NCBI RefSeq assembly: GCF_001583415.1
Contig: NZ_CP014475.1
Span: 496,001-560,000, forward strand
DNA: 64,000 nucleotides
Source of the DNA: Mycolicibacterium phlei
GTDB taxonomy: Bacteria > Actinomycetota > Actinomycetes > Mycobacteriales > Mycobacteriaceae
Direction: 5' to 3'
The translations under genes and the position numbers were made by a program. The notes below the pieces were generated by a model. It was given only the letters and a program-made list of their open reading frames with translations. It was not told where the DNA came from and made no database searches. Below, in pieces: positions 54,904 through 63,582 of this stretch (within the stretch, counting starts at the first letter, position 1; each line of letters opens with the position of its first letter).

Positions 54904-56103
54904 TCAGAGCACGCCGCGGGCGCGCAGTTCGTTGAGTTCGGCCGGCAACAGGCCCAACAGGTTTCCGTAGATCTCGTCGTTGTGTTCGCCCAGGGTCGGG
55001 CCGAGGTGGTCGATGCGTCCGTCGGCGCCGGAGAACCGCGGCACCGGTGCCTGCACCGTCACGCGACCCAACTGGCCGTCCTCTACCGCGACGAATACGC
55101 CGCGGTGGCGCAGCTGCTCGTCGGCAACCAGGTCCTCGATGTCGTAGACGGGGGCCGCGGCCACCTCCGCGTCGTCGAACACCGCCATCGCCTCGGCGAG
55201 GGTCTTGGTGGCCACCCACTCCGCGACGACGGCATCGACTTCTCGTGCCCGCGCCAGCCGACGCTGCGGGTCGGAGAAGTCGGCGTCGCTGACGAGGTCG
55301 GCACGCCCGATGGCTTTGAACACCCGAAGTGCCAGTGCAGGTGAGCTTCCCGACATCGCCAGCCACTTGCCGTCGGCGGTCTGGTAGGTGTTGCGCGGCG
55401 CCGAGATGTCCCAGCGGTTTCCGGCCCGCGCAGGCACCAGCCCCAATTGGTCGTAGCCCAGGAGTGTCTGCTCCAGCAGCCGGGCCAGCGGATCGATGAG
55501 ATTGATGTCGATCAGCTGACCGTCGCCACCGTGCACGTCGCGGTGATACAGCGCCATCATCACGGCATACGCGGCGTTCAGCGACGCCACCCCGTCGGCC
55601 AGCATGAACGGCGGCAGGGTCGGCGGACCGTCCGCCTCACCGGTCAGATGGGCGAACCCGCTCATCGCCTCACCGAGGGTGCCGAAGCCCGGCCGCTCGG
55701 CCTTCGGACCGGACAGGCCATAGCCGGTGATGTGCAGCATGACGATCTGGTCGTTGATCCGGCGCAGGGTCTCGTAGCCCATGTTCCACCGCGCCAGTGT
55801 CTGGGGGCGGGTGTTGACGACGACCACGTCGGCATGCTCGACGAGTCGGTGAGCCAGCGCCTGGCCCTCTGCGCTGCGCAAGTCGAGAGTGATCGACTTC
55901 TTGTTCCGCGACACCGACTTCCACATCAGGCCGACCCCGTCGCGCTGACTGCCCCAGGTCCGGATCGGGTCGCCGTGATGTGGCTGCTCTACCTTGATCA
56001 CCTCGGCACCGAACTCCCCAAGGTACGTTGCGGCCAGCGGGGCGGCGGCCAGCGTGGCGAAGTCCAGGACTCGGACTCCCTCAAGCATCGCGTTCGGTGT
56101 CAT
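54904..56103 (-). CDS. Class III CoA-transferase (CaiB/BaiF family)
   Basis: A 399-residue family III CoA-transferase. VRVLDFATLAAAPLAATYLGEFGAEVIKVE is the N-terminal fold; the SRNKKSITLDLRSAEGQ segment and GAEVIKVEQPHHGDPIRTWG are typical. The catalytic Asp is expected near residue 170, in GGDGQLIDINLIDPLARL or just before it. It starts directly at the stop of the monooxygenase gene (no gap) and is followed by citE, so the three form an operon. Substrate unknown. Confidence 0.85.
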   Translation of the reverse strand: MTPNAMLEGVRVLDFATLAAAPLAATYLGEFGAEVIKVEQPHHGDPIRTWGSQRDGVGLMWKSVSRNKKSITLDLRSAEGQALAHRLVEHADVVVVNTRPQTLARWNMGYETLRRINDQIVMLHITGYGLSGPKAERPGFGTLGEAMSGFAHLTGEADGPPTLPPFMLADGVASLNAAYAVMMALYHRDVHGGDGQLIDINLIDPLARLLEQTLLGYDQLGLVPARAGNRWDISAPRNTYQTADGKWLAMSGSSPALALRVFKAIGRADLVSDADFSDPQRRLARAREVDAVVAEWVATKTLAEAMAVFDDAEVAAAPVYDIEDLVADEQLRHRGVFVAVEDGQLGRVTVQAPVPRFSGADGRIDHLGPTLGEHNDEIYGNLLGLLPAELNELRARGVL

Positions 56104-57465
56104 CTACGCGCTCAACCGGGTCGATGCGGGCCGCTCCAATCCGAGGTGCCCGCGCAGGGTCGACGCCTCGTAGGCAGTGCGGAACAGCCCGCGCCGCTGC
56201 AGCTCCGGCACCACCATGCGCACCACGTCTTCGAATGCTCCGGGCATGTGCGTGGCGGCCAGGACGAACCCGTCGCAGGCCTGCGCCTCGAACCACTCCG
56301 CCATCTGGTCGGCCACCTGGGGGCCGGTCCCGACGAAGCGGGGGCCTTGCAGCAGCGTCGCCCGATGCCCGGCGAGGTCACGTACCGTCACCGTATCCCC
56401 GCCGATGTGGTTACGGATGTTCTGCACCAGGCCCCTGATCCCCGACACCGACGCGATCAGCTCGTCGGTGACCGGATCATCCAGACCATGCGCAGCGAAG
56501 TCGTAATTCATCAGTTCTGACAGCAGCGTGAGCGACGCCATCGGGTCGACGAGGTCATGGAGGAACATCGCCTCACGTTCCTTGGCGTGCGACTCGCTCT
56601 CGCCGACCACGGCATAGGCCATCGGGCAGATGCGCACGGCCGACGGGTTGCGTCCTGCCTCGGCTATGCGAGCCTTTTGGTCGGCGTAGTGCTCTCGTGC
56701 GATCGCCAGGCCGGGATCGCCGGTGAAGATCAATTCCGCCCAGCGGGAGGCGAAGTCGCGCCCCCGTCCCGAGGACCCGGCCTGCAGGATGACCGGCCGG
56801 CCCTGCGGGGTCCGGGGTACCGTCAGCGGTCCGCGTGCCGAGAAGTATTTGCCCTGGTGCCGGAGTTCGTGCACCTTGTCGGGGTCGGCGTACATGCCAC
56901 CGGCTCGGTCGTGCCGGATGGCGTCGTCGTCCCAGGTGTCCCACAATCCGGTAACCACGTCGAGAAACTCGTCTGCGCGGTCATAGCGCTCGTCGTGGTC
57001 CAGATGGGCATCGACGCCGAAATTCTGGGCTTCGCTGTCGTTGACGGAGGTCACCACATTCCATGCGGCGCGTCCGCGCGACAGGTGATCCAGGCTGGCG
57101 AACGTCCGCGCGACGTGGAACGGCTGGTAGTACGTCGTCGAATAGGTGGCGCCAAGGCCGATGTGCGATGTCGCTTGAGCGAGTACGCCGAGGATGACGC
57201 TGAGGTCGAGTTTGACCGGGCGCGCGCCGTAGCGGACCGCTTCAGCGACCGAACCGCCGTAGATGCCGGGCATGGCAAGTCGGTCGTCGAAGAACATCAG
57301 ATCGAAGCAGCCTTCCTCCAGCTGCCGCCCGACTTTGGCGTAGTACGCCGCGTCGAGATAGCCGTGTTCGGTGGCGGGGTGCCGCCACGATCCGGCATAC
57401 ACGGAGGTGCTTCCCGCCTGCATGAAAGCCACCAGAGACATCTTGTCGGTGCGACGCTGACCCAT
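56104..57465 (-). CDS. FMN-dependent monooxygenase of the NtaA/SnaA/DszA group
   Basis: Luciferase-like flavin monooxygenase of 453 residues. I chose the ATG at 57465 (MGQRRTDKMSLVAFMQAGSTS); a TTG at 57501 would place the palindromic operator inside the gene. Typical blocks are SWRHPATEHGYLDAAYYAKVGRQLEEGCFDLMFFDD, ATYSTTYYQPFHVARTFASLDHLSRGRAAWNVVTS and PVILQAGSSGRGRDFA. Group members oxidise sulfonates, nitrilotriacetate or dibenzothiophene sulfone with FMNH2 from a separate reductase. No reductase gene is nearby. Substrate unknown. Confidence 0.85.
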   Translation of the reverse strand: MGQRRTDKMSLVAFMQAGSTSVYAGSWRHPATEHGYLDAAYYAKVGRQLEEGCFDLMFFDDRLAMPGIYGGSVAEAVRYGARPVKLDLSVILGVLAQATSHIGLGATYSTTYYQPFHVARTFASLDHLSRGRAAWNVVTSVNDSEAQNFGVDAHLDHDERYDRADEFLDVVTGLWDTWDDDAIRHDRAGGMYADPDKVHELRHQGKYFSARGPLTVPRTPQGRPVILQAGSSGRGRDFASRWAELIFTGDPGLAIAREHYADQKARIAEAGRNPSAVRICPMAYAVVGESESHAKEREAMFLHDLVDPMASLTLLSELMNYDFAAHGLDDPVTDELIASVSGIRGLVQNIRNHIGGDTVTVRDLAGHRATLLQGPRFVGTGPQVADQMAEWFEAQACDGFVLAATHMPGAFEDVVRMVVPELQRRGLFRTAYEASTLRGHLGLERPASTRLSA

Positions 57466-57478
57466 GAACCGCAATCTA

Positions 57479-57512
57479 ACATCTGATATATCAAATTTCA
57501 AACGCTAGATGT
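57479..57512. promoter_or_regulatory. Putative GntR operator in the monooxygenase/GntR intergenic region
   Basis: The perfect palindrome TGATATATCA (57484-57493) lies in an AT-rich stretch, framed by ACATCT (57479-57484) and its complement AGATGT (57507-57512). It is between the monooxygenase start and the divergent GntR gene, where an autoregulatory FCD-type GntR protein would be expected to bind. Confidence 0.55.
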
Positions 57513-57533
57513 CCAAATTGCTAAGATCATCGG

Positions 57534-58211
57534 GTGGTCGGGATGGACATCGGCGGAACGGTGCGCGAACGCGCCGCCCGTGAGCTCCGCGACCGCATTC
57601 TCACCGGCGCGTTACCTGCGGGCACCCGAATCGACCTGGATGCGATTACCGCCGAGTTCGCCACCAGTCGCACGCCGGTACGCGAGGCGTTGCTCGAGCT
57701 GTCGTTCGAGGGCCTGGTTCGCGTGGCCCCGCGCAGTGGCATCACGGTGATCGGCATCAGCTCGGCCGACGTCCTCGACAGCTTCACAATCCTCGGCGTC
57801 CTCACCGGACAGGCGGCGGCCTGGGCCGCCGAACGCGTCACCGACGAAGAACTCGACCAGCTGCGGGCATTGGCGGCCGGCGTCGCCGAACACTCCGGCG
57901 ACGACGCCATCGGCGAAGCGAATTGGCGTTTCCACCAAGCCATTCACCGCGCCGCCCATTCCCCAAGGCTGCTCGCTGCGATCAAGCAGGCGGCACGCGT
58001 GGTCCCCACCAACTTCCTGGTCCTGTTCCCCGAGCACGAGAAACACTCGCTGTCCGAGCACGAAGAGCTCCTCGACGCACTGGAGAAACGTGACGCCGAC
58101 CACGCGCGGGTCATCGCCGAGCACCACGTCCTGGAAGCCGGCCGATCCCTGGCCGACTGGCTGGACCGCCGAAACGACCATCGGTCAGGGTCGCTGCCGA
58201 CAGCCCGGTAG
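57534..58211 (+). CDS. GntR-family regulator, FadR/FCD subgroup
   Basis: A 225-residue regulator starting at GTG 57534 (an ATG at 57543 is also possible). A winged helix-turn-helix occupies residues about 10-75 (ELRDRILTGALPAGTRIDLDAITAEF, then TSRTPVREALLELSFEGLV). An FCD ligand domain with metal-binding His and Asp residues follows (EANWRFHQAIHRAAHSPRL and LSEHEELLDALEKRD). Divergent from the monooxygenase-CoA-transferase-citE operon, which it most likely represses. Confidence 0.85.
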   Translation: MVGMDIGGTVRERAARELRDRILTGALPAGTRIDLDAITAEFATSRTPVREALLELSFEGLVRVAPRSGITVIGISSADVLDSFTILGVLTGQAAAWAAERVTDEELDQLRALAAGVAEHSGDDAIGEANWRFHQAIHRAAHSPRLLAAIKQAARVVPTNFLVLFPEHEKHSLSEHEELLDALEKRDADHARVIAEHHVLEAGRSLADWLDRRNDHRSGSLPTAR

Positions 58212-58284
58212 AGGTACGCTGCAGCCGCAGCTGGTTTGTCCGCTACAGGCGCTCGACGAACGCCCGTACCGGCCATCGAGTTCC

Positions 58285-58460
58285 GTGTGCTGTCACAGGT
58301 GCGGAACGAGAGGGAACCCGGTGAGAATCCGGGACTGTCCCGCAGCGGTATGCAGGAACGACCGCCGTCATCAGCACTGGCCCCGCCTAGGGGCTGGGAA
58401 GCGACGGCCAGTAGGTGTGCGTCAGCGCACGCGCCTGTGAGTCCGAAGACCTGCCAGCCG
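58285..58460 (+). promoter_or_regulatory. Cobalamin (B12) riboswitch upstream of metE
   Basis: Core features: GAGAGGGAACCCGGTGAGAATCCGGGACTGTCCCGCAGCGGTA in pieces (the AACCCGGTGAGAATCCGGG hairpin, then ACTGTCCCGCAGC), the stems of the middle domain, and the B12 box GAGTCCGAAGACCTGCC near 58437-58454. It ends about 140 bases before metE on the same strand. Control of metE by a B12 riboswitch is established in mycobacteria. Confidence 0.9.
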
Positions 58461-58598
58461 TACCGGATGCGCCGCGTCCGGTGGTTCATCGCCTCGTGGA
58501 ATGGGCATTGGCCGAATCGGTAGACCTGTCGTGGTCAGCCGCGTTCGGTTCGACGTCTCAAGGCGATGGCCTTCCGCCGTACCGAAGAGGACGTCCTC

Positions 58599-60881
58599 AT
58601 GACCGCAACACCGTTCACCGCCACCATCCTCGGATCGCCCCGTATCGGCCCGAATCGCGAACTCAAGCGCGCCGTCGAGAAGTACTGGGCCGGAAACCTT
58701 GACCGCAGCGGACTGGAGTCGGTCGCGGCCAAGATCCGCCGCGACACCTGGGAATCGCTGACCGCCGCCGGGCTGGATTCCGTTCCGGTGAACACCTTCT
58801 CCTACTACGACCACGTGCTCGACACCGCCGTTCTGGTCGGCGCTTTGCCTCCCCGCGTGGCCGGGGTAGCCGACGATCTGGACCGCTACTTCGCCGCCGC
58901 GCGAGGCGGCACCTACGACGGCACCGACATCGCTCCACTGGAGATGACCAAGTGGTTTGACACCAACTACCACTACATCGTCCCCGAACTCGGTCCCGAC
59001 ACCAGCTTCGCCCTCCACCCTGCCAAAGTCATCGAAGAGCTGAGAGAGGCACGGGCACTCGGTATTCCAGCACGCCCGGTCGTGGTCGGACCCATCACAT
59101 TCCTGGCGCTGAGCAAGGCCGTCGGCGGGGCCGTTGCTCCGATCTCCCGACTCGGCGAGCTGGTGAGCGTGTACGGCCAACTGTTGGAGCTGCTCGCCGA
59201 CGAGGGCGTGCAGTGGGTGCAGATCGACGAGCCCGTGCTGGTCACCGACATCCTCGACAACGCGGCCGAGCTGGCCGGGCAGACCTACAAGATCCTCGGC
59301 GGGCTGGCGAAGCGGCCCGCTCTGTTCGTCGCGAGCTACTTCGGTGAGCTCACCGACGCGCTGCCGGCACTGGCCCGCACGCCGGTCGAGGCGATCGGCG
59401 TCGACCTGGTGGCCGGGAGCGCCGCTGCGGTGGCCGCCGTGCCGGAACTCACGACCAAGACCGTGGTCGCCGGCGTCGTGGACGGCCGCAACATCTGGCG
59501 CACCGACCTGCAGTCGGCGTTGGGGACATTGGCGTCACTACTGGGGTCCGTCGGCAACCTCGCCGTCTCCACGTCGTGCTCGACACTGCATGTGCCCTAC
59601 ACCCTCGACGCCGAGTCGGAGCTCGACCCTGCACTGCGCAGCTGGCTGGCCTTCGGGTTCGAGAAGGTCACCGAGGTCGTCGCGCTGGCGCGCGGCCTCA
59701 CGCAGGGACGCGAAGCCATCGCCGGTGAGATCGCCGCATCCAACGACGCGATCGCCGCACGCAAGTCCGACCCGCGACTCAACAACGATCACGTGCGGGA
59801 ACGGCTCTCGTCGATCCTTGCCTCGGGCGCCCAGCGCGGCCCGGCCGCACGCCGGCGGGAGGTTCAGCAGGACCGGCTGGGCCTGCCCCCGCTCCCGACG
59901 ACCACGATCGGGTCGTACCCGCAGACGTCGGCCATCCGCGTGGCCCGCGCCGAACTGCGCAACGGCACCATCGACACCGCCGAGTACGAGAGGCGGATGA
60001 AACACGAGATCGCGGGGGTGGTGAAGTTGCAGGAAGACCTGGGCCTCGACGTGCTCGTGCACGGCGAGCCGGAGCGCAACGACATGGTGCAGTATTTCGC
60101 CGAACAGCTGACGGGTTTCTTCGCGACCGAGAACGGCTGGGTGCAGTCCTACGGCTCACGGTGCGTGCGTCCGCCGATTCTGTACGGCGACGTGGCGCGC
60201 CCAGAGCCGATGACGGTGAGCTGGGCGCAGTATGCCCAGTCGCTGACCGACAAGCCGATGAAAGGCATGCTCACCGGACCGGTCACCATCCTGGCGTGGT
60301 CGTTTGTCCGCGACGACCAGCCGCTGGCCGATACCGCCGCCCAGGTCGCGCTCGCCATCCGTGACGAGACCGTCGATCTGCAGGCCGCGGGCATCGTGAT
60401 CATCCAGGTCGACGAGCCCGCCTTGCGCGAACTCCTCCCGCTGCGGTCGAAAGACCAAGCGGCGTACCTGAAATGGGCCGTCGAGGCGTTCCGATTGGCG
60501 ACGTCGGGGGTCGAGGACATCACCCAGATTCACACTCACCTGTGCTACTCGGAGTTCGGCGAGGTGATCGGGGCGATCGCCGATCTCGATGCCGACGTGA
60601 CCTCGATCGAGGCCGCCCGCTCGCACATGGAGGTGCTCGACGACCTCAACGCCGCCGGGTTCAGCAACGGCGTCGGCCCCGGAGTCTACGACATCCACTC
60701 CCCGCGCGTTCCGACCACCGAGGAGATGGTGACCGCCTTGCGGCAGGCACTGAAAGCTGTACCCGCCGAACGCCTTTGGGTCAACCCTGATTGCGGACTG
60801 AAAACTCGCAAGACCGACGAGGTCACCGAGTCACTGCGCAACATGGTGGCTGCCGCCAGAGAAGCACGAGCGGACGCGTGA
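58599..60881 (+). CDS. metE: B12-independent methionine synthase
   Basis: 5-Methyltetrahydropteroyltriglutamate-homocysteine methyltransferase of 760 residues. I chose the ATG at 58599 ([25 protein letters not shown]) behind GAAGAGGA; the frame is open from 58566. It is the expected two-barrel protein with GSYPQTS opening the C-terminal half. The zinc ligands are His647 and Cys649 (HLCYSEFG) and Cys732 ([10 protein letters not shown]). Uses 5-methyl-THF without cobalamin, replacing MetH when B12 is absent. Its methyl donor could come from the metF-like gene of the same island. Confidence 0.94.
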   Translation: MTATPFTATILGSPRIGPNRELKRAVEKYWAGNLDRSGLESVAAKIRRDTWESLTAAGLDSVPVNTFSYYDHVLDTAVLVGALPPRVAGVADDLDRYFAAARGGTYDGTDIAPLEMTKWFDTNYHYIVPELGPDTSFALHPAKVIEELREARALGIPARPVVVGPITFLALSKAVGGAVAPISRLGELVSVYGQLLELLADEGVQWVQIDEPVLVTDILDNAAELAGQTYKILGGLAKRPALFVASYFGELTDALPALARTPVEAIGVDLVAGSAAAVAAVPELTTKTVVAGVVDGRNIWRTDLQSALGTLASLLGSVGNLAVSTSCSTLHVPYTLDAESELDPALRSWLAFGFEKVTEVVALARGLTQGREAIAGEIAASNDAIAARKSDPRLNNDHVRERLSSILASGAQRGPAARRREVQQDRLGLPPLPTTTIGSYPQTSAIRVARAELRNGTIDTAEYERRMKHEIAGVVKLQEDLGLDVLVHGEPERNDMVQYFAEQLTGFFATENGWVQSYGSRCVRPPILYGDVARPEPMTVSWAQYAQSLTDKPMKGMLTGPVTILAWSFVRDDQPLADTAAQVALAIRDETVDLQAAGIVIIQVDEPALRELLPLRSKDQAAYLKWAVEAFRLATSGVEDITQIHTHLCYSEFGEVIGAIADLDADVTSIEAARSHMEVLDDLNAAGFSNGVGPGVYDIHSPRVPTTEEMVTALRQALKAVPAERLWVNPDCGLKTRKTDEVTESLRNMVAAAREARADA

Positions 60882-60934
60882 TCCCTGCGGGTGGTGGCTC
60901 CGGTACGACGCCGAGGCCACCACCCGCGGAGAAG

Positions 60935-61192
60935 TCACTCAGGGGCGGCGCTGGAATGCGAGACCGTCATCGCGATGGTCTGGAGGATCTCCTGCCCGTC
61001 CTTGCCGATCAGCGTCTCCAGGCCCATCAACAGCAGCCCTGACAGGTTGACAAGCCCGATCGCCAACGCCGAAGCGCCCTCGGGCTCGCCCAGATAGCTC
61101 TCGATCCTGGCGCGCAGCAGGTCATCGTCGCGGTCGTCGAGCCACGCAGTCATGACGTCAATCGCCCAACGGGTTTTCTCGTCGTCGGCCAT
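60935..61192 (-). CDS. Small conserved-looking protein of unknown function
   Basis: An 85-residue protein from ATG 61192 (MADDEKTRWAIDVMTAWLDDRDD). A longer open frame runs through sodA on the other strand and is rejected. Acidic N-terminal half with helical pattern, then ALAIGLVNLSGLLLMGLETLIG, which could be an amphipathic or weak membrane helix. Convergent with metE and divergent from sodA. No family recognised. Confidence 0.6.
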   Translation of the reverse strand: MADDEKTRWAIDVMTAWLDDRDDDLLRARIESYLGEPEGASALAIGLVNLSGLLLMGLETLIGKDGQEILQTIAMTVSHSSAAPE

Positions 61193-61342
61193 AGGTGATC
61201 GACCACTCCAGTAGGTGTGACTGCGGGCTTTCCGCGTACGCCATCGCACGAGCGGTACTTCCACAAATACATCACCAACTGTATATGTGTAAAGATGGAC
61301 AGGTATTCCGAGTGTAGGTCCATCAAGCGCGAGAGGATACCC

Positions 61343-61963
61343 ATGGCTGAGTACACCCTGCCCGAGCTCGATTACGACTATGCGGCCCTGGAACCGCATA
61401 TCTCCGGACAGATCAACGAGATTCACCACAGCAAGCACCACGCCACCTACGTCAAGGGCGTCAACGACGCGATCGCCAAGCTTGAAGAAGCGCGCGCCAA
61501 CGGCGATCACGGCGCGATCTTCCTGCACGAGAAGAACCTTGCGTTCCACCTCGGCGGGCACGTCAACCACACGATCTGGTGGAAGAACCTGTCCCCGCAC
61601 GGTGGCGACAAGCCGACCGGGGATCTCGCGGCTGCGATCGACGACCAGTTCGGATCGTTCGACAACTTTCGCGCGCAGTTCACCGCGGCCGCCAACGGTT
61701 TGCAGGGGTCCGGCTGGGCGGTGTTGGGCTACGACACCCTCGGTGACCGGCTGCTGACCTTCCAGTTGTACGACCAGCAAGCAAATGTCCCACTGGGGAT
61801 CATCCCGCTGTTGCTGGTCGACATGTGGGAACATGCGTACTACCTGCAGTACAAGAACGTCAAGGCCGACTATGTGAAGGCGATCTGGAACGTCGTCAAC
61901 TGGCAAGACGTGCAGGTGCGCTTCGCCGCTGCCACCGGCAAGGGGCCGGAACCGATCGTCTGA
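61343..61963 (+). CDS. sodA: Superoxide dismutase, Fe/Mn type
   Basis: A 206-residue superoxide dismutase starting [33 protein letters not shown], where the first metal His is present. Further ligands occur in [15 protein letters not shown] (His) and [11 protein letters not shown] (Asp and His). GAGAGGA precedes the ATG at 61343. No signal peptide, as in the mycobacterial SodA that is exported by another route. The upstream 150 bases are AT-rich with TATATGTGTAAAG as possible promoter. Confidence 0.93.
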   Translation: MAEYTLPELDYDYAALEPHISGQINEIHHSKHHATYVKGVNDAIAKLEEARANGDHGAIFLHEKNLAFHLGGHVNHTIWWKNLSPHGGDKPTGDLAAAIDDQFGSFDNFRAQFTAAANGLQGSGWAVLGYDTLGDRLLTFQLYDQQANVPLGIIPLLLVDMWEHAYYLQYKNVKADYVKAIWNVVNWQDVQVRFAAATGKGPEPIV

Positions 61964-62412
61964 GCGGCACAGTCGGCGCCGAGGGCAGTCTTGGTCCTAT
62001 CGCTCTCGAAGTGCTCGAATCTTCAGCAGCGCCGCTGCGCGACAACGACGGGCGGCGCTTACCGCCGGATATCGCGGGTGTGGTGCTGGCTTCGTCGTGT
62101 GGTGTTGGCCTTCTCAAGGCCGCCATAGGTTCGGTCATGCTCGAGGCACGGTGCTGAACCCAAGGCTCGGGTTGCGCGGAGGGGCGCCCCGATTATCCAA
62201 ATCAACTAAGCTGCAACGCTTCTTGGCGAGGAATACCTTGGACTGTGTTTGACACATTTCTGCGAATGCGCTCGGGAAGACGGCCAATTTGCAGTTGAGG
62301 CCCGAGCCAACTCGATACCAGCCCCGAACCGGGTCTCACCGCGTCTCAGTTCAGCGTGAACAGTGAATCAGGATGTCTCTCGCGCATCCTGATTATGCTA
62401 GTGTCTCCGACA
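61964..62412. other. Gene-free right part of the island with an AT-richer end and a hairpin
   Basis: No convincing gene. From about 62200 the sequence is clearly richer in A and T than the surrounding genes (for example ATTATCCAAATCAACTAAG), as expected for the short AT-rich 3' end of GInt islands. A perfect 10-base stem (AATCAGGATG at 62366-62375 and its complement at 62385-62394, loop of 9) lies 33 bases from the island end and could be a terminator or recombinase-binding site. Confidence 0.6.
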
Positions 62413-62434
62413 ACTGTCGACAGGGCCAGTGAAC
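62413..62434. repeat. Right end of the island: terminal and imperfect direct repeats
   Basis: ACTGTCGACAGGGC (62413-62426) is the imperfect direct copy of 34985-34999 (T in place of CC). CAGTGAAC (62427-62434) is the inverted copy of 34981-34988. The host gene resumes two bases later. Confidence 0.65.
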
Positions 62435-62435
62435 A

Positions 62436-62621
62436 CCGGGCCCGTGGCGGCGCAACGCCACCCCGGACCGGATCAGCGGTCAGCTGTTCTGCGGTCTGCG
62501 CGACGGTGATCCGATGATCGCCTGGACCGACGACGTCAAGATGACGGTCAGCGCCGTGCGGTCGGGCGCCGACGGCCCGACCTTCCCCCAGCTCTACGCG
62601 TGGTGGTCGAAACACTCGTGA
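62436..62621 (+). pseudogene. 3' part of the membrane-protein gene split by the island
   Basis: The 61 codons PGPWRRNATPDRISGQ through FPQLYAWWSKHS and a TGA (62619-62621) have no start codon of their own. They complete the external domain of the protein that begins at 34429: the left part ends CPGRIQSP and this part goes on GPWRRN. The Pro codon is present on both sides (CCC left, CCG right), so a short target repeat of 2-3 bases is possible. Confidence 0.8.
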
Positions 62622-62648
62622 CGGCCGGGCCGCCTCGGCGCTGACGGG

Positions 62649-63500
62649 TTACGGCGTGGGAGCCGGCGTGTAGGTCACCGGGGTCGGCACCTCGTCGCCC
62701 GCGGGGATCGGGGTGCCCGAGCTGCCCGCAGGCGCCGCGGTCCCCTCCTCGATCGGCGTGCCCGAGCTGCCCTCCTCGATCGGGGTGCCGGTGCTGCCCT
62801 CGGGGGCCTCGGTGCTCGTGGTCGCCGGAGTGGCCTCGGTGGCTTCAGCGTCGGTGGCCTCAGCGTCGGTGGCCTCGGCACCCTCAGCCTCGGTGGCCTC
62901 AGCGTCGGTGGCCTCGGCACCCTCAGCGGCCTCGGTGCTTTCGGTGCTCGTGGTCGGTGCCGGGGTGGCCGGGGTCTGCGCGGGATAGCTGCGGTACGAC
63001 GGCGCGCTGCTCGGCGCGGGGGCCGGCGGCTCGGTCCACACCAGCAGGTCCAGCCCGCCGGCGTTGTACACCACACGGTCCGGATCGGGGCCGGTCACGT
63101 CGAAGTAGATCTTGCCGGTGGTCTGCTGGCCCTCGGCCAGGGTCGCCGGATTCACGCCCTGCGGGGTGGCTGCGCCGAACAGCACGCGGTAGTTGGTGCC
63201 GTCGGCGGCGCGGGCGTTGAGGTTGGAGATGATCGGCGTCACCGAGCCCTGAATGGCCTCGTCGGTGGCGGTGGCCTCCCACAGGGTGCCGTACACCGGG
63301 TACGGGATGGTGTCGCTGCTCGGCTTCAGGTCGGTGATGGTCCACCCCTGAATGACGTTGCCGTCAACCAGCTTTCCCTGGCTTCCGAGTGTCACGCTGT
63401 GCACGGCGGAGGACTCGCCCTCGGCGAGGGCGACGGGGGCCGCGATGAGTCCCGCCGTTGCGGCCGCAGCGAACAGACCGGTGATCCTGGTGAATTTCAC
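62649..63500 (-). CDS. Secreted MPT63-family (DUF1942) protein with repetitive C-terminal tail
   Basis: A 283-residue exported protein starting at GTG 63500 behind AGGAG. Signal peptide KFTRITGLFAAAATAGLIAAPVALA. Residues about 27-150 match the MPT63/DUF1942 beta-sandwich (GSQGKLVDGNVIQGWTITDL, then FGAATPQGVNPATLAEGQQTTGKIYFDVTG). The C-terminal 130 residues are Pro/Thr-rich and then Ala/Glu/Thr-rich repeats of the types TDAEA and TEAEGAEA and three SGTPIEEG-like units. These are encoded by near-identical DNA repeats (about 62730-62950) that could vary in number. Likely surface or cell-wall associated. Confidence 0.83.
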   Translation of the reverse strand: MKFTRITGLFAAAATAGLIAAPVALAEGESSAVHSVTLGSQGKLVDGNVIQGWTITDLKPSSDTIPYPVYGTLWEATATDEAIQGSVTPIISNLNARAADGTNYRVLFGAATPQGVNPATLAEGQQTTGKIYFDVTGPDPDRVVYNAGGLDLLVWTEPPAPAPSSAPSYRSYPAQTPATPAPTTSTESTEAAEGAEATDAEATEAEGAEATDAEATDAEATEATPATTSTEAPEGSTGTPIEEGSSGTPIEEGTAAPAGSSGTPIPAGDEVPTPVTYTPAPTP

Positions 63501-63582
63501 GTGGTGCTCCTGACTGGTCAGACAGCGGGAAATAGTCAACACCAGAAAAATACCAGCCGAAACACGGCCGAAAGACGGCAAA

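Larger units (their letters stand above)
34981..62434 (+). mobile_element. GInt-type genomic island (ginABCD-like operon, cargo, AT-richer 3' end), 27.45 kb
   Basis: Boundaries are set by the split host gene: its N-terminal part stops at 34980 and its C-terminal part resumes at 62436. The first eight bases (GTTCACTG) recur inverted as the last eight (CAGTGAAC, 62427-62434). An imperfect direct repeat, ACTG-CC or T-CGACAGGGC, is found at 34985-34999 and 62413-62426. At the left end sits a four-gene operon of three tyrosine-recombinase-like proteins plus a small coiled-coil protein, which is the defining gene set of GInt islands; cargo and an AT-richer end follow. Cargo covers the methylcitrate cycle, pyruvate carboxylase, metF-like, metE and sodA. 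Steroid genes continue on both sides. Confidence 0.82.

Noticed and set aside
61825..62157. A 110-codon open frame overlapping the end of sodA
   Set aside because: Most of it lies antiphase within sodA and the remainder shows no recognisable family, start signal or conserved pattern.
62730..62960. CRISPR or intergenic repeat array
   Set aside because: These are in-frame coding repeats of the MPT63-like protein.
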